A stretch of 64,000 bases of DNA from Zeaxanthinibacter enoshimensis (GCF_004362865.1 NZ_SNYI01000001.1:992001-1056000); one strand, 5' to 3'; positions 19,331 through 28,298 are shown, numbered from the stretch's first letter. Program-made: numbers and translations. The notes: a model not told the origin generated them from the sequence alone.

Positions 19331-19579
19331 CTAATCCAGGTATAATTCCTTGAAAAACCGGAGATGGTTTCCGGGGATGATCATGATCCAGATCTCATTC
19401 CGGGATAGAATATTCTTCGCGACCAACCGCCTCCCGTCCAGGTAACTTTTGTATGCGAGCAGGTAAATAATGATTATGCCGGCAAGAAGGTCCGAGCTGA
19501 TCTCGTAATAATCATATAACCAATAGATCAGGGCCAGGGGCGCCAGTAAACATAAATAATATATAAAAACGTTTTTCAT
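19331..19579 (-). CDS. Small membrane protein of unknown function
   Basis: An 82-residue protein with two hydrophobic helices (VFIYYLCLLAPLALIYWLYD and LLAGIIIIYLLAYKSYL) and a more polar C-terminus (IPGNHLRFFKELYLD). Not recognised. Start placed at ATG 19579, 8 bases after the stop of the upstream PH-like membrane gene, so the two form an operon. The longer frame to 19624 would overlap the upstream gene and begins with an unlikely polar stretch. Confidence 0.55.
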   Translation of the reverse strand: MKNVFIYYLCLLAPLALIYWLYDYYEISSDLLAGIIIIYLLAYKSYLDGRRLVAKNILSRNEIWIMIIPGNHLRFFKELYLD

Positions 19580-19587
19580 GATCCAGT

Positions 19588-19974
19588 TTAGCTGGGTTCC
19601 AGGTCGAGCTGCGCCAACACACATTCCAATTCCTCCAGGGAATCTTCGTCTATGATCTGTGTATCTATGGTAAGCTGTGCCTTTTCTGTCATGAGGATAT
19701 AGTCACCCGCGAACTTGCGGATACGTTTAATATCAGTGAGTAGGAGTTTTGGTGAGAAGAGGAGATTCTTATATAAATATCCCTGTTTAATGGTTATATA
19801 AGCTTTTTTACGAGAGTAGAAATAATGTGTAAGTGAGATAGCCGCCAAAAGCAGCCACAGGTAGCTGACAATTTGGTCAAATGATGCTAGTATACGCCAC
19901 CCCCCCATCAGCAGGAAAGAAATACCCAGCAACAAGTAATTACGCAGATGTTGATGTTTATAACAGACTTTCAT
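19588..19974 (-). CDS. Small membrane protein with PH-like C-terminal region
   Basis: A 128-residue protein: two TM helices (YLLLGISFLLMGGWRILAS; YLWLLLAAISLTHYFY) followed by a ~65-residue beta-rich soluble region (AYITIKQGYLYKNLLF ... LLTDIKRIRKFAGDYILM ... IDTQIIDEDSLEELECVLAQLDL) that resembles bacterial PH-domain membrane proteins (DUF304/bPH). I chose ATG 19974; upstream residues in the same frame are polar and unlikely. Operon with the 82-residue membrane gene 8 bases downstream. Function unknown. Confidence 0.6.
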   Translation of the reverse strand: MKVCYKHQHLRNYLLLGISFLLMGGWRILASFDQIVSYLWLLLAAISLTHYFYSRKKAYITIKQGYLYKNLLFSPKLLLTDIKRIRKFAGDYILMTEKAQLTIDTQIIDEDSLEELECVLAQLDLEPS

Positions 19975-20288
19975 CACCAATGGATGTTCATTTTTTTTGG
20001 TACAAATGGTGGTAAGTTCTGGCTTGGTGAGGGGTGAAATCACAGTAATATAGAGAATATTTCCGAAAAATTATTGCAGGGAGGCAATTTTTTATCCACA
20101 TTCTTCTGATAGTGATGACTTTACATCGCTTAAACCTTGTTATCTGCAGTTGACCAAGGAGGACTCCAATTGTCTTTTTTCAATGTTATTGATGCTGTGG
20201 AACAGGCTATCCGCCCGGTTCCACATAACCAGTTAAAACAGTTGGCACGTTTACTCCTTCAATAAGTCGTTACGCCTAAGTAGAATTG
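19975..20288. other. Intergenic region with a short possible coding relic
   Basis: No full gene. On the plus strand an open stretch of 42 codons (20137-20265, from TTG to TAA) reads like a protein tail (LSFFNVIDAVEQAIRPVPHN, then LKQLARLLLQ), with no start signal and opposite to both neighbours. It may be a relic of an older gene or chance. The rest is AT-rich and shows nothing. Confidence 0.3.
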
Positions 20289-20852
20289 TTAGTTTAAGCG
20301 AAGCGGGGGACCAACCACTTCCATCTCGTGGTCCAGGAAAATCTTCGCAATTTCCTCTTTGCCGGGTTCATGATCCATTTCCGCAAGTGTAAGGAAGAAC
20401 TCTTCCATCTTTCCTGCGGGTTGGAAGATCACGGTCATCCGGCCCTTCTTTGAAATCTGGGTCCAGGCATGTGGGACATTCATAGGAAGGAAAATACTAT
20501 CGCCTTTCCCAAGTCGAAATTCTTTATCCCCCACCCGGAACGCATAATTTCCATCCAGCACATAAAATACTTCATCTTGTTTATAATGGATATGAAGTGG
20601 GGTACCAAAACCGGGAGTGCGTGAGATTTGCTCAAAAATGCACATTCCTCCCAGGCTGTCTTTTCCTGACACTTTCATATCCATCAGGTTTCGGTTCACT
20701 CCTTTCAAAGGAATGTGGCCATGATGACGTCCTTCCCCTGCAGCAACCGTAAATCCTTCACGGTCCTGTATAGAAGAACTGGAACTTGTAGTAAACAAGT
20801 AGGGTAAAAGCGGGATTGCCGCGCAGGAAGCAAGAAAATGATCTCTTGTCAT
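20289..20852 (-). CDS. Secreted cupin-domain protein
   Basis: A 187-residue protein with an N-terminal export segment (FLASCAAIPLLPYLFTTSS). It contains a single cupin barrel: first motif TPLHIHYKQDEVFYVLDG, with His-x-His and Glu as metal ligands, and second motif FLPMNVPHAWTQ with the third histidine. The layout resembles quercetin-dioxygenase-like cupins. A metal is likely, but substrate and activity are unknown. It lies 67 bases downstream of a GMC dehydrogenase gene pair on the same strand... in transcription order it is after them, and might be part of the same unit (inference). Confidence 0.8.
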   Translation of the reverse strand: MTRDHFLASCAAIPLLPYLFTTSSSSSIQDREGFTVAAGEGRHHGHIPLKGVNRNLMDMKVSGKDSLGGMCIFEQISRTPGFGTPLHIHYKQDEVFYVLDGNYAFRVGDKEFRLGKGDSIFLPMNVPHAWTQISKKGRMTVIFQPAGKMEEFFLTLAEMDHEPGKEEIAKIFLDHEMEVVGPPLRLN

Positions 20853-20918
20853 ATCTAAAGCGATTTGAAGTTAAATTAATTTTTGTGGGATAGTAATCCG
20901 GGAGCTTTAATCAGGCGA

Positions 20919-22463
20919 CTATACGGGCCTTTTCAGCAGGGTTTTAACCCGGTCTGATAAGCGCAGGCTTAAAGCCGTTAATGTTAAGGTGGGATTAGGA
21001 GCTCCGGAAGTGGGATAACAGGCTGCACCGGCTATGTGCAGGTTTGGAATACCATGTACCCTGCACTCAGGATCCACTACACCATTCTTAGGATCTGTGC
21101 TCATCCGGGTGGTACCCATATGATGCCAGCCTCCATTAGTAGTATCGGGAAAGCTGCTGTCATTCTTGTCCCTGAGGAATTCCCGGAGCTGTACCCGGCC
21201 GGTACCGGATAGGCCGGCCTGTTGCCCGATTAATTCCGCTATGCGCCTTACACTGTATTTGTCTAAGCCGGTCAATGCCCAGTTGAGATTGGTCCTGGGA
21301 ACCCCGAGAGCATCTTTTTCCCTGGTGAGGGTTAATCTTGATTCCGGGTTAGGACACTGTTCAATACGGATATTCAGTTCAAAGGCTCTTTCGATAGCTC
21401 CTTTCTCCTGCTTACCGGCGGCAAGGGCTTCGTCCCAGCTCCGGAACATATTATCCTGACTCTTTCGCGGATCTTCGTTCTGCCAGGTATCCATCCGGGC
21501 CTTGGTATGTTTTCCAAGAACCAGGGGGCGTAAGGATAATGTCCCGTTAAGAATATTTTCCTTCTCCTGTATGGCTGCTGTAATTGCAAGTTCTGCTGCA
21601 GCTTTGGTATGACCGTATTTCCAGGAATACAGGTCCGTAGGGAAAGGATCTGCCATCCAAAGGTCGGCTACCGGGATCTCCAGGTGTTCCATAAAGAACC
21701 GGCCGACAAGGTCATGATCATTACCCAGGCCTTCAGGACGTTGATCGTTGGAAGCCAGCAATAGCCGTGTATTCTGTAATGTACCGCAGGCCAGGAGATA
21801 ATGTTTAGCCCTTACCCGGTGTGTTTTCCCCGCATGGTTCTTTATCACAATATGATCCGCTTCAGAAGATCCATCCTTTAAACGGATCGAAGTAGCATGG
21901 GCATAGGTGCAGAGTTCAATGTTCCTTGCCGCAACCAGTTCATCCTTGTATAATGGTCCGAAATTCGCGGTAGTGAATTGCCACATCTTATTCCATACTA
22001 CCTTCTCATCAAAAGGCAGGGGGTTTAAATTGGGTAATTCCTTATCCCAGTATTCAAGCTCGTATTCATAGGGGCCTAATTGCAATGGCACATGTGCTTT
22101 GGAATAATATGGGTCCAGGTCTTCCCGGCTGATGGGCCATCCGCTATAGGGAACCCAGCTGCGATCAATGAAATCGATAGGATCAAAAGGGGAACACATT
22201 CCCGCCCAATGTCCTGTTGCGCCCCCAAAGTAGTGCAACCGGGTAGAGCGGAGGGGGAAATAACGTTGCCCACTGGTTGTTCCTGACATTAGGTCCTGTA
22301 CCTGGTCTTCATATTCAAACCCGCCTCCCTCGAGGAGGATTACTTTATGTGCTGTATCTTTCCAGTCAAGTGCTATACTGATCCCTGCAGCACCTGCACC
22401 TACGATGCAGATGTCGCCCTGTATCAGGCTATTGTTTTCCAGGTTCCGGGTGTCTGTGTGCAT
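20919..22463 (-). CDS. GMC family oxidoreductase (dehydrogenase large subunit)
   Basis: A 514-residue FAD enzyme. It has the Rossmann FAD motif DICIVGAGAAGISIALDW near residues 17-34 followed by ILLEGGG, a substrate-channel segment YFGGATGHWAGM, and the C-terminal GMC signature NGGWHHMGTTRMS with the catalytic histidine, then NLHIAGAACYPTSGAPNPT. No signal peptide of its own. The gene upstream (2-base gap) encodes a small subunit-3-like protein with a twin-arginine-type leader, as in gluconate or fructose dehydrogenases, where the large subunit is exported bound to the small one. No cytochrome c subunit gene is adjacent. Sugar or sugar-alcohol oxidation is likely; substrate unknown. Confidence 0.88.
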   Translation of the reverse strand: MHTDTRNLENNSLIQGDICIVGAGAAGISIALDWKDTAHKVILLEGGGFEYEDQVQDLMSGTTSGQRYFPLRSTRLHYFGGATGHWAGMCSPFDPIDFIDRSWVPYSGWPISREDLDPYYSKAHVPLQLGPYEYELEYWDKELPNLNPLPFDEKVVWNKMWQFTTANFGPLYKDELVAARNIELCTYAHATSIRLKDGSSEADHIVIKNHAGKTHRVRAKHYLLACGTLQNTRLLLASNDQRPEGLGNDHDLVGRFFMEHLEIPVADLWMADPFPTDLYSWKYGHTKAAAELAITAAIQEKENILNGTLSLRPLVLGKHTKARMDTWQNEDPRKSQDNMFRSWDEALAAGKQEKGAIERAFELNIRIEQCPNPESRLTLTREKDALGVPRTNLNWALTGLDKYSVRRIAELIGQQAGLSGTGRVQLREFLRDKNDSSFPDTTNGGWHHMGTTRMSTDPKNGVVDPECRVHGIPNLHIAGAACYPTSGAPNPTLTLTALSLRLSDRVKTLLKRPV

Positions 22464-22465
22464 CG

Positions 22466-22852
22466 CTATGGAGTTGGATTATCTATTGAAAATAGCGCGC
22501 ACTGTCTCGCTTCGGTAACCGAGAGCATCCATCCGTCGATCATCACTATCCGGTTCTCCCTGTAATCGTCATGAACCTGCTTTTCAATGACAGCAGCCAT
22601 TTCTTTCTCATCCCGGGGTGTATCCCCCGTCAGTAATTTCAGGAGTTTTCTCCTGCTGTCTTCCTCCGGAAAAAGCTCACGGTATTGTGTGCCTACGTTT
22701 TGTAACTCCGGGCCGTCCTCCCATATCCTGTATAATACCGTGGCTTTGCCCAGGGCAGGGTCATAAGAAGCTCCTTTAAAGTAGAACCAGGCAGGGAGAG
22801 TAAGCACTGCCACCCCGGCAGCACCCACCATTAGAGCTTTTCTTCGATCCAT
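22466..22852 (-). CDS. Tat-type small subunit (gluconate dehydrogenase subunit 3-like)
   Basis: A 128-residue protein beginning DRRKALMVGAAGVAVLTLPA: a twin-arginine pair followed by a hydrophobic stretch, as in Tat leaders, although the serine/phenylalanine of the ideal motif are missing. The mature part is short and helical (SRRKLLKLLTGDTP, VIEKQVHDDYREN, GWMLSVTEARQCALF). The last block matches the usual end of gluconate 2-dehydrogenase subunit 3 proteins. It is followed after 2 bases by the GMC subunit gene, so both are made together. Confidence 0.7.
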   Translation of the reverse strand: MDRRKALMVGAAGVAVLTLPAWFYFKGASYDPALGKATVLYRIWEDGPELQNVGTQYRELFPEEDSRRKLLKLLTGDTPRDEKEMAAVIEKQVHDDYRENRIVMIDGWMLSVTEARQCALFSIDNPTP

Positions 22853-23056
22853 AATTGCGCTGTTCCTGTCTTAATAAAAAGACTGTATTAGTAGGGTGTT
22901 GATTAAGTACGGGGGAGGTTTCAACCGCGGAAAATAAAAGCATACTATTCGCGGGAAGTGTCATTTACTTCTATACCAGAAGACACTATTAAAGATAGTG
23001 AAAAAAATGATGCCTGGTCCCGGAAATAATTCCTGAATAATAAGACAGTATAGGTA

Positions 23057-24352
23057 TCAGAAACACGGTTTTGTGCTATAGCCTTTTTCACCGGTACTGG
23101 CCTCATGGTTTATAGTAAATCTTTGTTCTTCGGCTTTGTCAGCGGGAGCGAATTTGGCGTAATCCCAGTTTCCTGAATGGGTCAGGATAAATGTTCCTGA
23201 GAGGGTATTGCCAGAAAAAGCTCCGTAGGAATTTTCCAAAAGGGGTACAGCACCACTCGTATCGGTCTCCCTTGTTTTTTCAACCAGAATATACTGATCT
23301 TCCACTCCTTTGTAGACGGCCCACAACGCAATCCCGTTTTCACTGATGGCTATCATTAGTACCCGATCCTTATCCCTATCGTCCCTGTAACAGATATAGT
23401 ATGACGGGGTGCTGGCCTGTGGATCAAGGGATATCATTTTATAGAGCGTGAATCTTTCTTCGTCAGGCTGAGTCTCCTCAACAAATCGTCGATAAATCAT
23501 CACTTCGGATCCTTCGATCAGGCCGTAGTAAATATATCCGCCTCCGGCATACCAGCTGTTAAAGGCAAAGGCGGCTGCTTTTGGTATTTCCCAGGCAATA
23601 TACTGCTCCTCGGGAATCGGGGACATTGCGGGCTCCTGGCTGATCCAGGCCGGGTTAGCCCAGGCATTGGAATAGAGGTAGATGTCTGCCTTTCCTCCAT
23701 CAGTATCCTTGTAGACTTCTATGTTCAGCCCGTAAGGATCTTCCCCGGGATCTTCCAGCGAGGCCAATTGTATCCTCAGGTCTTCGAGTAATGCATCCCG
23801 GTCCGGGATAAGTTCGGACTCGAAAGCACTTTTCATCTCGCCGGGTTCTGGCTGTGCCAGGGTATCAGAGCGGACATAGGTTCTTGCAGGTTGCCGTGCC
23901 AGGGAATACACAGTTTCTGTTGCCACATAGGTCAGCTTCTCACCGGCCGGATCGTACTGGGGGTAAAATTCGAAAATATGCACCTGTTCAAGGCTGTCTT
24001 TCCGGAAAAGGAAATACTGGTTGTGCACACCGTAATCAAAACAATCGGTGGAATCTGTCACGATACGAAGGGAATCCCGGTTGAATTCACGCAGGGTGGT
24101 TGTACAATCCCCTGCTTCGTTCCTAAGGGTTTGTGAATTGTGAAAAGAAGATAATTCCTGTCCGAAAGGAAAGAGCTGTGGTTGGGCCTGCTCCCCGTTA
24201 TCAGCCACCTTCTTTACGATATTTTCTGCTGAATCAGGTAAGTGCGCACCATCACCATCTTCCTTGCCACTGGTGTGCTGCCTGCAGTTGATACAGGTGA
24301 ATGACAGGGCTAAGAGAAGTAGTCCCCTGAAGCCGGGAATGGAATTAAACAT
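23057..24352 (-). CDS. Lipoprotein of unknown function
   Basis: A 431-residue protein with a lipoprotein signal (LLLLALSFTCINC, Cys about residue 23). The mature part has ~35 polar residues and then a large predicted beta-rich domain with many Tyr, Trp and Pro residues (GGGYIYYGLIEGSEVMIYRRF, YYICYRDDRDKDRVLMIAIS) . I do not recognise a family. The DUF2254 gene ends 24 bases upstream on the same strand, so the two may be cotranscribed. Confidence 0.6.
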   Translation of the reverse strand: MFNSIPGFRGLLLLALSFTCINCRQHTSGKEDGDGAHLPDSAENIVKKVADNGEQAQPQLFPFGQELSSFHNSQTLRNEAGDCTTTLREFNRDSLRIVTDSTDCFDYGVHNQYFLFRKDSLEQVHIFEFYPQYDPAGEKLTYVATETVYSLARQPARTYVRSDTLAQPEPGEMKSAFESELIPDRDALLEDLRIQLASLEDPGEDPYGLNIEVYKDTDGGKADIYLYSNAWANPAWISQEPAMSPIPEEQYIAWEIPKAAAFAFNSWYAGGGYIYYGLIEGSEVMIYRRFVEETQPDEERFTLYKMISLDPQASTPSYYICYRDDRDKDRVLMIAISENGIALWAVYKGVEDQYILVEKTRETDTSGAVPLLENSYGAFSGNTLSGTFILTHSGNWDYAKFAPADKAEEQRFTINHEASTGEKGYSTKPCF

Positions 24353-24376
24353 GTAATTTTCTGAAAGTTAAGTTCG

Positions 24377-25684
24377 CTATGTCTGCAATGCGAAATTGCT
24401 TCTTTCCTTTAAATCCTGCAAGTCATTTTTTTCATCAAAATGTTTTTCGGCTGCTCTTACGATCATCCTGGTATGGCGTTCAACTGCCTCCCGTTGTTCC
24501 TGGTCCTCTGATAAGGTATGAATGGTCTTCAGGGCTTCCACCAAACGTATCATGACAGAGGGACTCCCCACTGCAAACTGCCGGATCTGGTTAAAGGCTG
24601 CATTGAGCATTCCTTCAAAGGTGAGGGAGTCTGTCACGACACGCAGTACATTCTCCTCATCATAGCGGTACGGAAGCGGGAATTGTACCCTGGTAAGGTA
24701 ACAAAGCGTACTGCACAGGTTGTCGACACAGGAAATAGCGGTAAAAGGATCATTGATTCCCGGCGATAATGCACGGGCAGCTATCTCTACCATTTGGTGG
24801 ATAGAGAATTCCGCATCCTGTTGAGTGGTACGCGATTGCCCGTAAATAAAAGCATCTTGGATACGATCTAGATCCCCGGGGCTGATTGGTGCCAGGGAAT
24901 AGATTTCCCCTATTTGCTGGTGCTCAACGACAAAGGCACCGGGTCTGATCTGCAGCAATAATAAGATATCCAGTTCGCTGGCAATCTCGGTAACAAGTCC
25001 TTCGTCCACGTATTGCAGGTAGCCGCCCTCCCCGGCAAGTAAGACAGAATTCTGCTGGAATTTGTTCCTGATCTCATCCAGGTTTGGTGTGGGCTTCTCG
25101 TTGCCTTCTCCAAGCTGATCAGGGAAAAGAGTTTTCATGTTCCGGGAAAGGGAAGAGGAGATATCAGCGATCACCCGGTCTGCCTGTATACTTATAGCGA
25201 TGTGATGTATGAATACGATCAGCAGGATGATATTGGCGACCGTTGCCAGTATTGCCATAAAAACGGAAATGGTAGGGATAAACTGCAGTGAATCATTTTG
25301 AGAAACTGAGTTCAGGACCAGGAGGCAATAGACGTAGGTGGCAATATAGGTGCCGAGCACTACCTGGTTCAGGCGGTCGTGCATAAAATTATTCAGTAAC
25401 CGTGGGCCGAACTGGGAGGAAGCCAGGGTAAGGGCTACAAGGGTAAGGGAAAAGACTGTCCCGGCCACCCCGATCATTGCCCCCGAGATCGTAGACAATA
25501 CGCTCCTGGCAGAGTCTGCGCTGCCCGAGAACACCAGCTGAACCACTCCGCTGGGTTGATAGTTATAGAGGTTGTCCAGGTAAAGTAAACCAATGGCCAT
25601 TCCTATGGCCAGGACGACGATCAGTATTGGGATAAACCAAAAGGTGGAGACAAGTTTTCCCCAGAGAAATTGAATTTTATTCAT
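24377..25684 (-). CDS. DUF2254 integral membrane protein
   Basis: A 435-residue protein. The N-terminal ~165 residues hold four TM helices, with the family-typical LSTISGAMIGVAGTVFSLTLVALTLASSQFGPRLL region between the second and third helices and DRLNQVVLGTYIATYVY. The C-terminal ~260 residues are soluble: DLDRIQDAFIYGQSRTTQQDAEF, IAARALSPGINDPFTAISCVD, all typical of DUF2254. The protein family is widespread in proteobacteria and Bacteroidota; function unknown. Operon with the 431-residue lipoprotein gene (24-base gap) downstream. Confidence 0.88.
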   Translation of the reverse strand: MNKIQFLWGKLVSTFWFIPILIVVLAIGMAIGLLYLDNLYNYQPSGVVQLVFSGSADSARSVLSTISGAMIGVAGTVFSLTLVALTLASSQFGPRLLNNFMHDRLNQVVLGTYIATYVYCLLVLNSVSQNDSLQFIPTISVFMAILATVANIILLIVFIHHIAISIQADRVIADISSSLSRNMKTLFPDQLGEGNEKPTPNLDEIRNKFQQNSVLLAGEGGYLQYVDEGLVTEIASELDILLLLQIRPGAFVVEHQQIGEIYSLAPISPGDLDRIQDAFIYGQSRTTQQDAEFSIHQMVEIAARALSPGINDPFTAISCVDNLCSTLCYLTRVQFPLPYRYDEENVLRVVTDSLTFEGMLNAAFNQIRQFAVGSPSVMIRLVEALKTIHTLSEDQEQREAVERHTRMIVRAAEKHFDEKNDLQDLKERSNFALQT

Positions 25685-25770
25685 AATCCGGCCGTCCCGG
25701 GACAGGTTTTAGTGAGCTGGCCCCGGTGGTACATCTAAGGTATGCAATAAGTTCGGTACCCCTTTCCTCC

Positions 25771-26568
25771 CTATGAGATATTCGAGTGAGTAAGGCTCTC
25801 TTTCCTTTTAACGATCAGGTCAGCAATAGCATCCCAAAGTAATACTCTCTGTTGCAGGGCTTCCCTGGCAGTCCGGGCTGCTTCCTGCCATTTCGCGTCA
25901 TCTTCCCCGCACAACTCCGAGACCATTTGCAGGGACAGAGGACCGTGTTCATCTCCATCCAATTCAATGTGGCGATCCAGGTAATAACTGAGTTTATTAT
26001 AGCGTTCCTTGCCGCCTTCTGCTCGCTTCAGGATCTGCACGAACATATCCGGGATAAGGTCTTCCCGGCCAAAAGTAAATGCCGAGGCGATCAGGTGGGG
26101 TTTATCGGTATTGATAACCCGGAATGTATAACGTACAAAATTGAGGACCTTCTCATCAACTTCCAGCCGCGACAATGCTTCCTCGATAGAAGATCCCCGG
26201 CGTAAGGAGCTGACCATCCCATCGACCTCCGAGGTATTGGCGCCGATCTGCTCCATGGCATCCAGGTACATCTCGAAATGACTTTTGGGTTCGCCCACCT
26301 CATTCAGGTCACTCTCTTCTCCATGAACGATCTCGTTAATAAACCTGGCCAGTGAAGCGTTTTCCCGAGGTAACCACGGGGTGGTGATGGTGGTAAGCCT
26401 CATTTGCAGGGCTTTAAGCAAAGACATAAAATCCCAGACCGCGTACACGTGTTGTTCCATGAACACCCGAATGTCGTCCACGTCTTCAAGCTGATCGTAC
26501 AACCTGTGGGTTTTAAGGGCATTTCTCAGGCTTTGGAGGTCTTGCTCTATCTTTTCAATATAACTCAT
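25771..26568 (-). CDS. DUF3050 protein (heme-oxygenase-like fold)
   Basis: A 265-residue helical protein of the DUF3050 family. It has family blocks [16 protein letters not shown] (residues ~35-50), a Glu-rich [11 protein letters not shown] loop, [10 protein letters not shown], and [18 protein letters not shown] near residue 205. The set of conserved E, H, D-x-x-x-D and H residues recalls the metal-binding pattern of heme-oxygenase-like di-metal oxidases, but no biochemical function is known for this family. I start at ATG 26568 instead of 26625: the longer version adds 19 residues not fitting the family, and the -7 box at 26615-26622 would then lie inside the gene. Single gene. Confidence 0.82.
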   Translation of the reverse strand: MSYIEKIEQDLQSLRNALKTHRLYDQLEDVDDIRVFMEQHVYAVWDFMSLLKALQMRLTTITTPWLPRENASLARFINEIVHGEESDLNEVGEPKSHFEMYLDAMEQIGANTSEVDGMVSSLRRGSSIEEALSRLEVDEKVLNFVRYTFRVINTDKPHLIASAFTFGREDLIPDMFVQILKRAEGGKERYNKLSYYLDRHIELDGDEHGPLSLQMVSELCGEDDAKWQEAARTAREALQQRVLLWDAIADLIVKRKESLTHSNIS

Positions 26569-26614
26569 AGCAGTGTTTTTTAGCCCGGAAAGCAATGAAT
26601 GCCTCCCGGGGCTG

Positions 26615-26622
26615 CAAAAATA
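26615..26622 (-). promoter_or_regulatory. -7 promoter box (TATTTTTG on the minus strand) for DUF3050 gene
   Basis: The plus strand reads CAAAAATA, the reverse complement of TAnnTTTG. The box lies 47 bases upstream of the chosen ATG at 26568 and supports that start. Confidence 0.5.
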
Positions 26623-26673
26623 CAACCCGTTGATATTTTTTGGAACTGGTAGGTGGAAATAGTGATGCTCAGC

Positions 26674-27417
26674 TTATTGAGCGGTTGCCATAGTGGAAGT
26701 TTCTTTGGAGATAAGCTTCCTGGTTACTACGAACACCCCTGGTTTTTGTAAGTAAGGGGTAGTGTAGTGTGAGGCGCATTCCGTGTCGGGAAAACTTTGG
26801 AGATCCATTAATACCAGGACCTTGCTGCTTACACCCTGCCCGTTCTTCACGGCAGGTAACCATCTTCCCTGCAATCTTCCTAAAGCACTGAGGAAAGGAG
26901 TTTCCATCCCCGGGAAAGGAACTTTATCTGCAGTTATGGATTTTAGTTGTCCTTCGGGACCAATGATAAGGCTGGCCTGGAAAAGTCCGCTGCAGTTAGC
27001 TTCACGTACCGATCTTTTTAATGGAAATTCCTGCTGCAGTAAATGGGTAAAATCATATGGATCACCCAGGTAGAGCGGCGGACTGTCCACTTCCTCCATC
27101 CGGTAGCTACCCTGGGAGAGTACAGGAACGCTCAGGGGCACACTCAGACGGTTAACAGCTTTCAATAAAGTACCATCCTGGTAATGGAAGGCAAGTACGA
27201 CCTCGTCTTTCTGGTTGAAAAAAGACCAGCTTCTCTTATTATCATTATTGATGCCGTCGGATCCACCCCCTGGCAGCAGTTCCCGCGGCTTTTCCGGGGT
27301 ACTTGCGAGTATATTCTTTTCTGCCTGGGGTAAAGTTTCCCGGAGTTCAAGGCTTCGCTGCCCGGTCATTGACTGGGTGGCAATCAAGAGAAGCGCAATT
27401 GATACGATCTTATACAT
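26674..27417 (-). CDS. Secreted protein with TonB C-terminal-like domain
   Basis: A 247-residue protein with a signal peptide (MYKIVSIALLLIATQSMTGQ). The segment from ~residue 150 (GLFQASLIIGPEGQLKSI ... LSALGRLQGRWLPAVKNGQGVSSKVLVLMDLQ) follows the TonB C-terminal pattern G-x-V-x-V-x-F-x-I-x-x-x-G ... W-x-P-A-x-x-x-G-x-P-V. It lacks an inner-membrane anchor and Pro-rich linker, so it is not a standard energy transducer; it may be a periplasmic protein using the same fold. The last ~20 residues form a basic tail. Single gene. Confidence 0.65.
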   Translation of the reverse strand: MYKIVSIALLLIATQSMTGQRSLELRETLPQAEKNILASTPEKPRELLPGGGSDGINNDNKRSWSFFNQKDEVVLAFHYQDGTLLKAVNRLSVPLSVPVLSQGSYRMEEVDSPPLYLGDPYDFTHLLQQEFPLKRSVREANCSGLFQASLIIGPEGQLKSITADKVPFPGMETPFLSALGRLQGRWLPAVKNGQGVSSKVLVLMDLQSFPDTECASHYTTPYLQKPGVFVVTRKLISKETSTMATAQ

Positions 27418-27770
27418 AGGGGAAACTTTAATGCTGATATAATATTAACTCGTAAAGTACGAAAGTTGTTGTTCAATCAGCGCAATTTGTGCTATAAAAG
27501 TGATTCCGTTCAAAATACCCGGGATTGCGTTACATACCGGGCCTGCTTCTGGTGGTTGAGACCGAATATTTTCCGGAAAATTCGGGATGTAAATTCGGGG
27601 CATATTATTTATGAAATGATATCCTGCCATAACCTAGTCTTTAAATGAAGTAAAATTTCCACGACTGCCTGGCAAATTTTTATAACCTGGTCCTTTGAGC
27701 CACAAGCTGAAAAAAACGCCCGCACTAAATTTAGTGCAGGCGTTCACAAATTAATATCCTGTAATGCCAA
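27418..27770. other. Intergenic region with an imperfect palindrome
   Basis: No coding potential found. A perfect 14-base palindrome ATTTTCCGGAAAAT at 27568-27581 is extended by CCGA on the left (27562-27565) and TCGG on the right (27582-27585), giving an arm-matched element with a 2-base bulge. A terminator hairpin at 27715-27744 belongs to the neighbouring cytochrome gene. Otherwise AT-rich, nothing seen. Confidence 0.4.
27715..27744 (-). terminator. Rho-independent terminator for the cytochrome c gene
   Basis: A long stem, AACGCC-GCACTAAA against TTTAGTGC-GGCGTT, with one C/A mismatch, followed on the minus strand by a T run (the A run at 27710-27716 of the plus strand). It lies 27 bases past the stop of the cytochrome c gene. 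Confidence 0.85.
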
Positions 27771-28256
27771 TTAAAGGGTTCGCAGGTATTCGGCGATAGC
27801 CCTGGTCTCTTCCCTGGTAAGGTTCTGGTTCAGCATTATAGCATTATTGTATTCTTTCAGCAGTGCTTTTGCAATCGGGTCTTCCTTAAGCATACCATCC
27901 GGGTTCAGGATCATATTCATAACCCACTCCGGGCTGCGTCTTTCATAGATCCCTGCAAGTGCCGGACCAATCATTCTCTGGTCTGTCATATGGCAGGCGG
28001 TACAGATGGCATTGTATTTGGCCTCGCCCTGCGCTGCTAATTCCATATCTATCTCGTCACCGAATTCAACAGATTCTACCGGACCTATCCCTTTGTTACT
28101 CATATCCACCGGGACCTCTACGGACTCAGTTTCTTTCTTTTCGGTTTTTTTGGTGCGGTTCATTTCAAAACCGTCCTTGGATTCTTCTTTCTTCTCCTTG
28201 TCACCGCAGCTGATCATCACAGCTCCCATGGCCAATATCATGGCTAGTTTTTTCAT
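27771..28256 (-). CDS. Lipoprotein c-type cytochrome
   Basis: A 161-residue lipoprotein (MKKLAMILAMGAVMISC, Cys17) with a highly charged Lys/Glu linker to about residue 60 and a single cytochrome c domain: heme attachment CTACH at residues 85-89, GPALAGIYERRSPEWV in the middle, and a Met axial ligand candidate in MNMILNPDGM. It ends TREETRAIAEYLRTL. Such membrane-anchored monoheme cytochromes pass electrons to terminal oxidases or nitrite/nitrous-oxide reductases. No oxidase gene is adjacent here. Single gene with its own terminator. Confidence 0.88.
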   Translation of the reverse strand: MKKLAMILAMGAVMISCGDKEKKEESKDGFEMNRTKKTEKKETESVEVPVDMSNKGIGPVESVEFGDEIDMELAAQGEAKYNAICTACHMTDQRMIGPALAGIYERRSPEWVMNMILNPDGMLKEDPIAKALLKEYNNAIMLNQNLTREETRAIAEYLRTL

Positions 28257-28298
28257 TGTTCAATTATTTAGGTTCACTAAGATAATAAATACAGTTGT

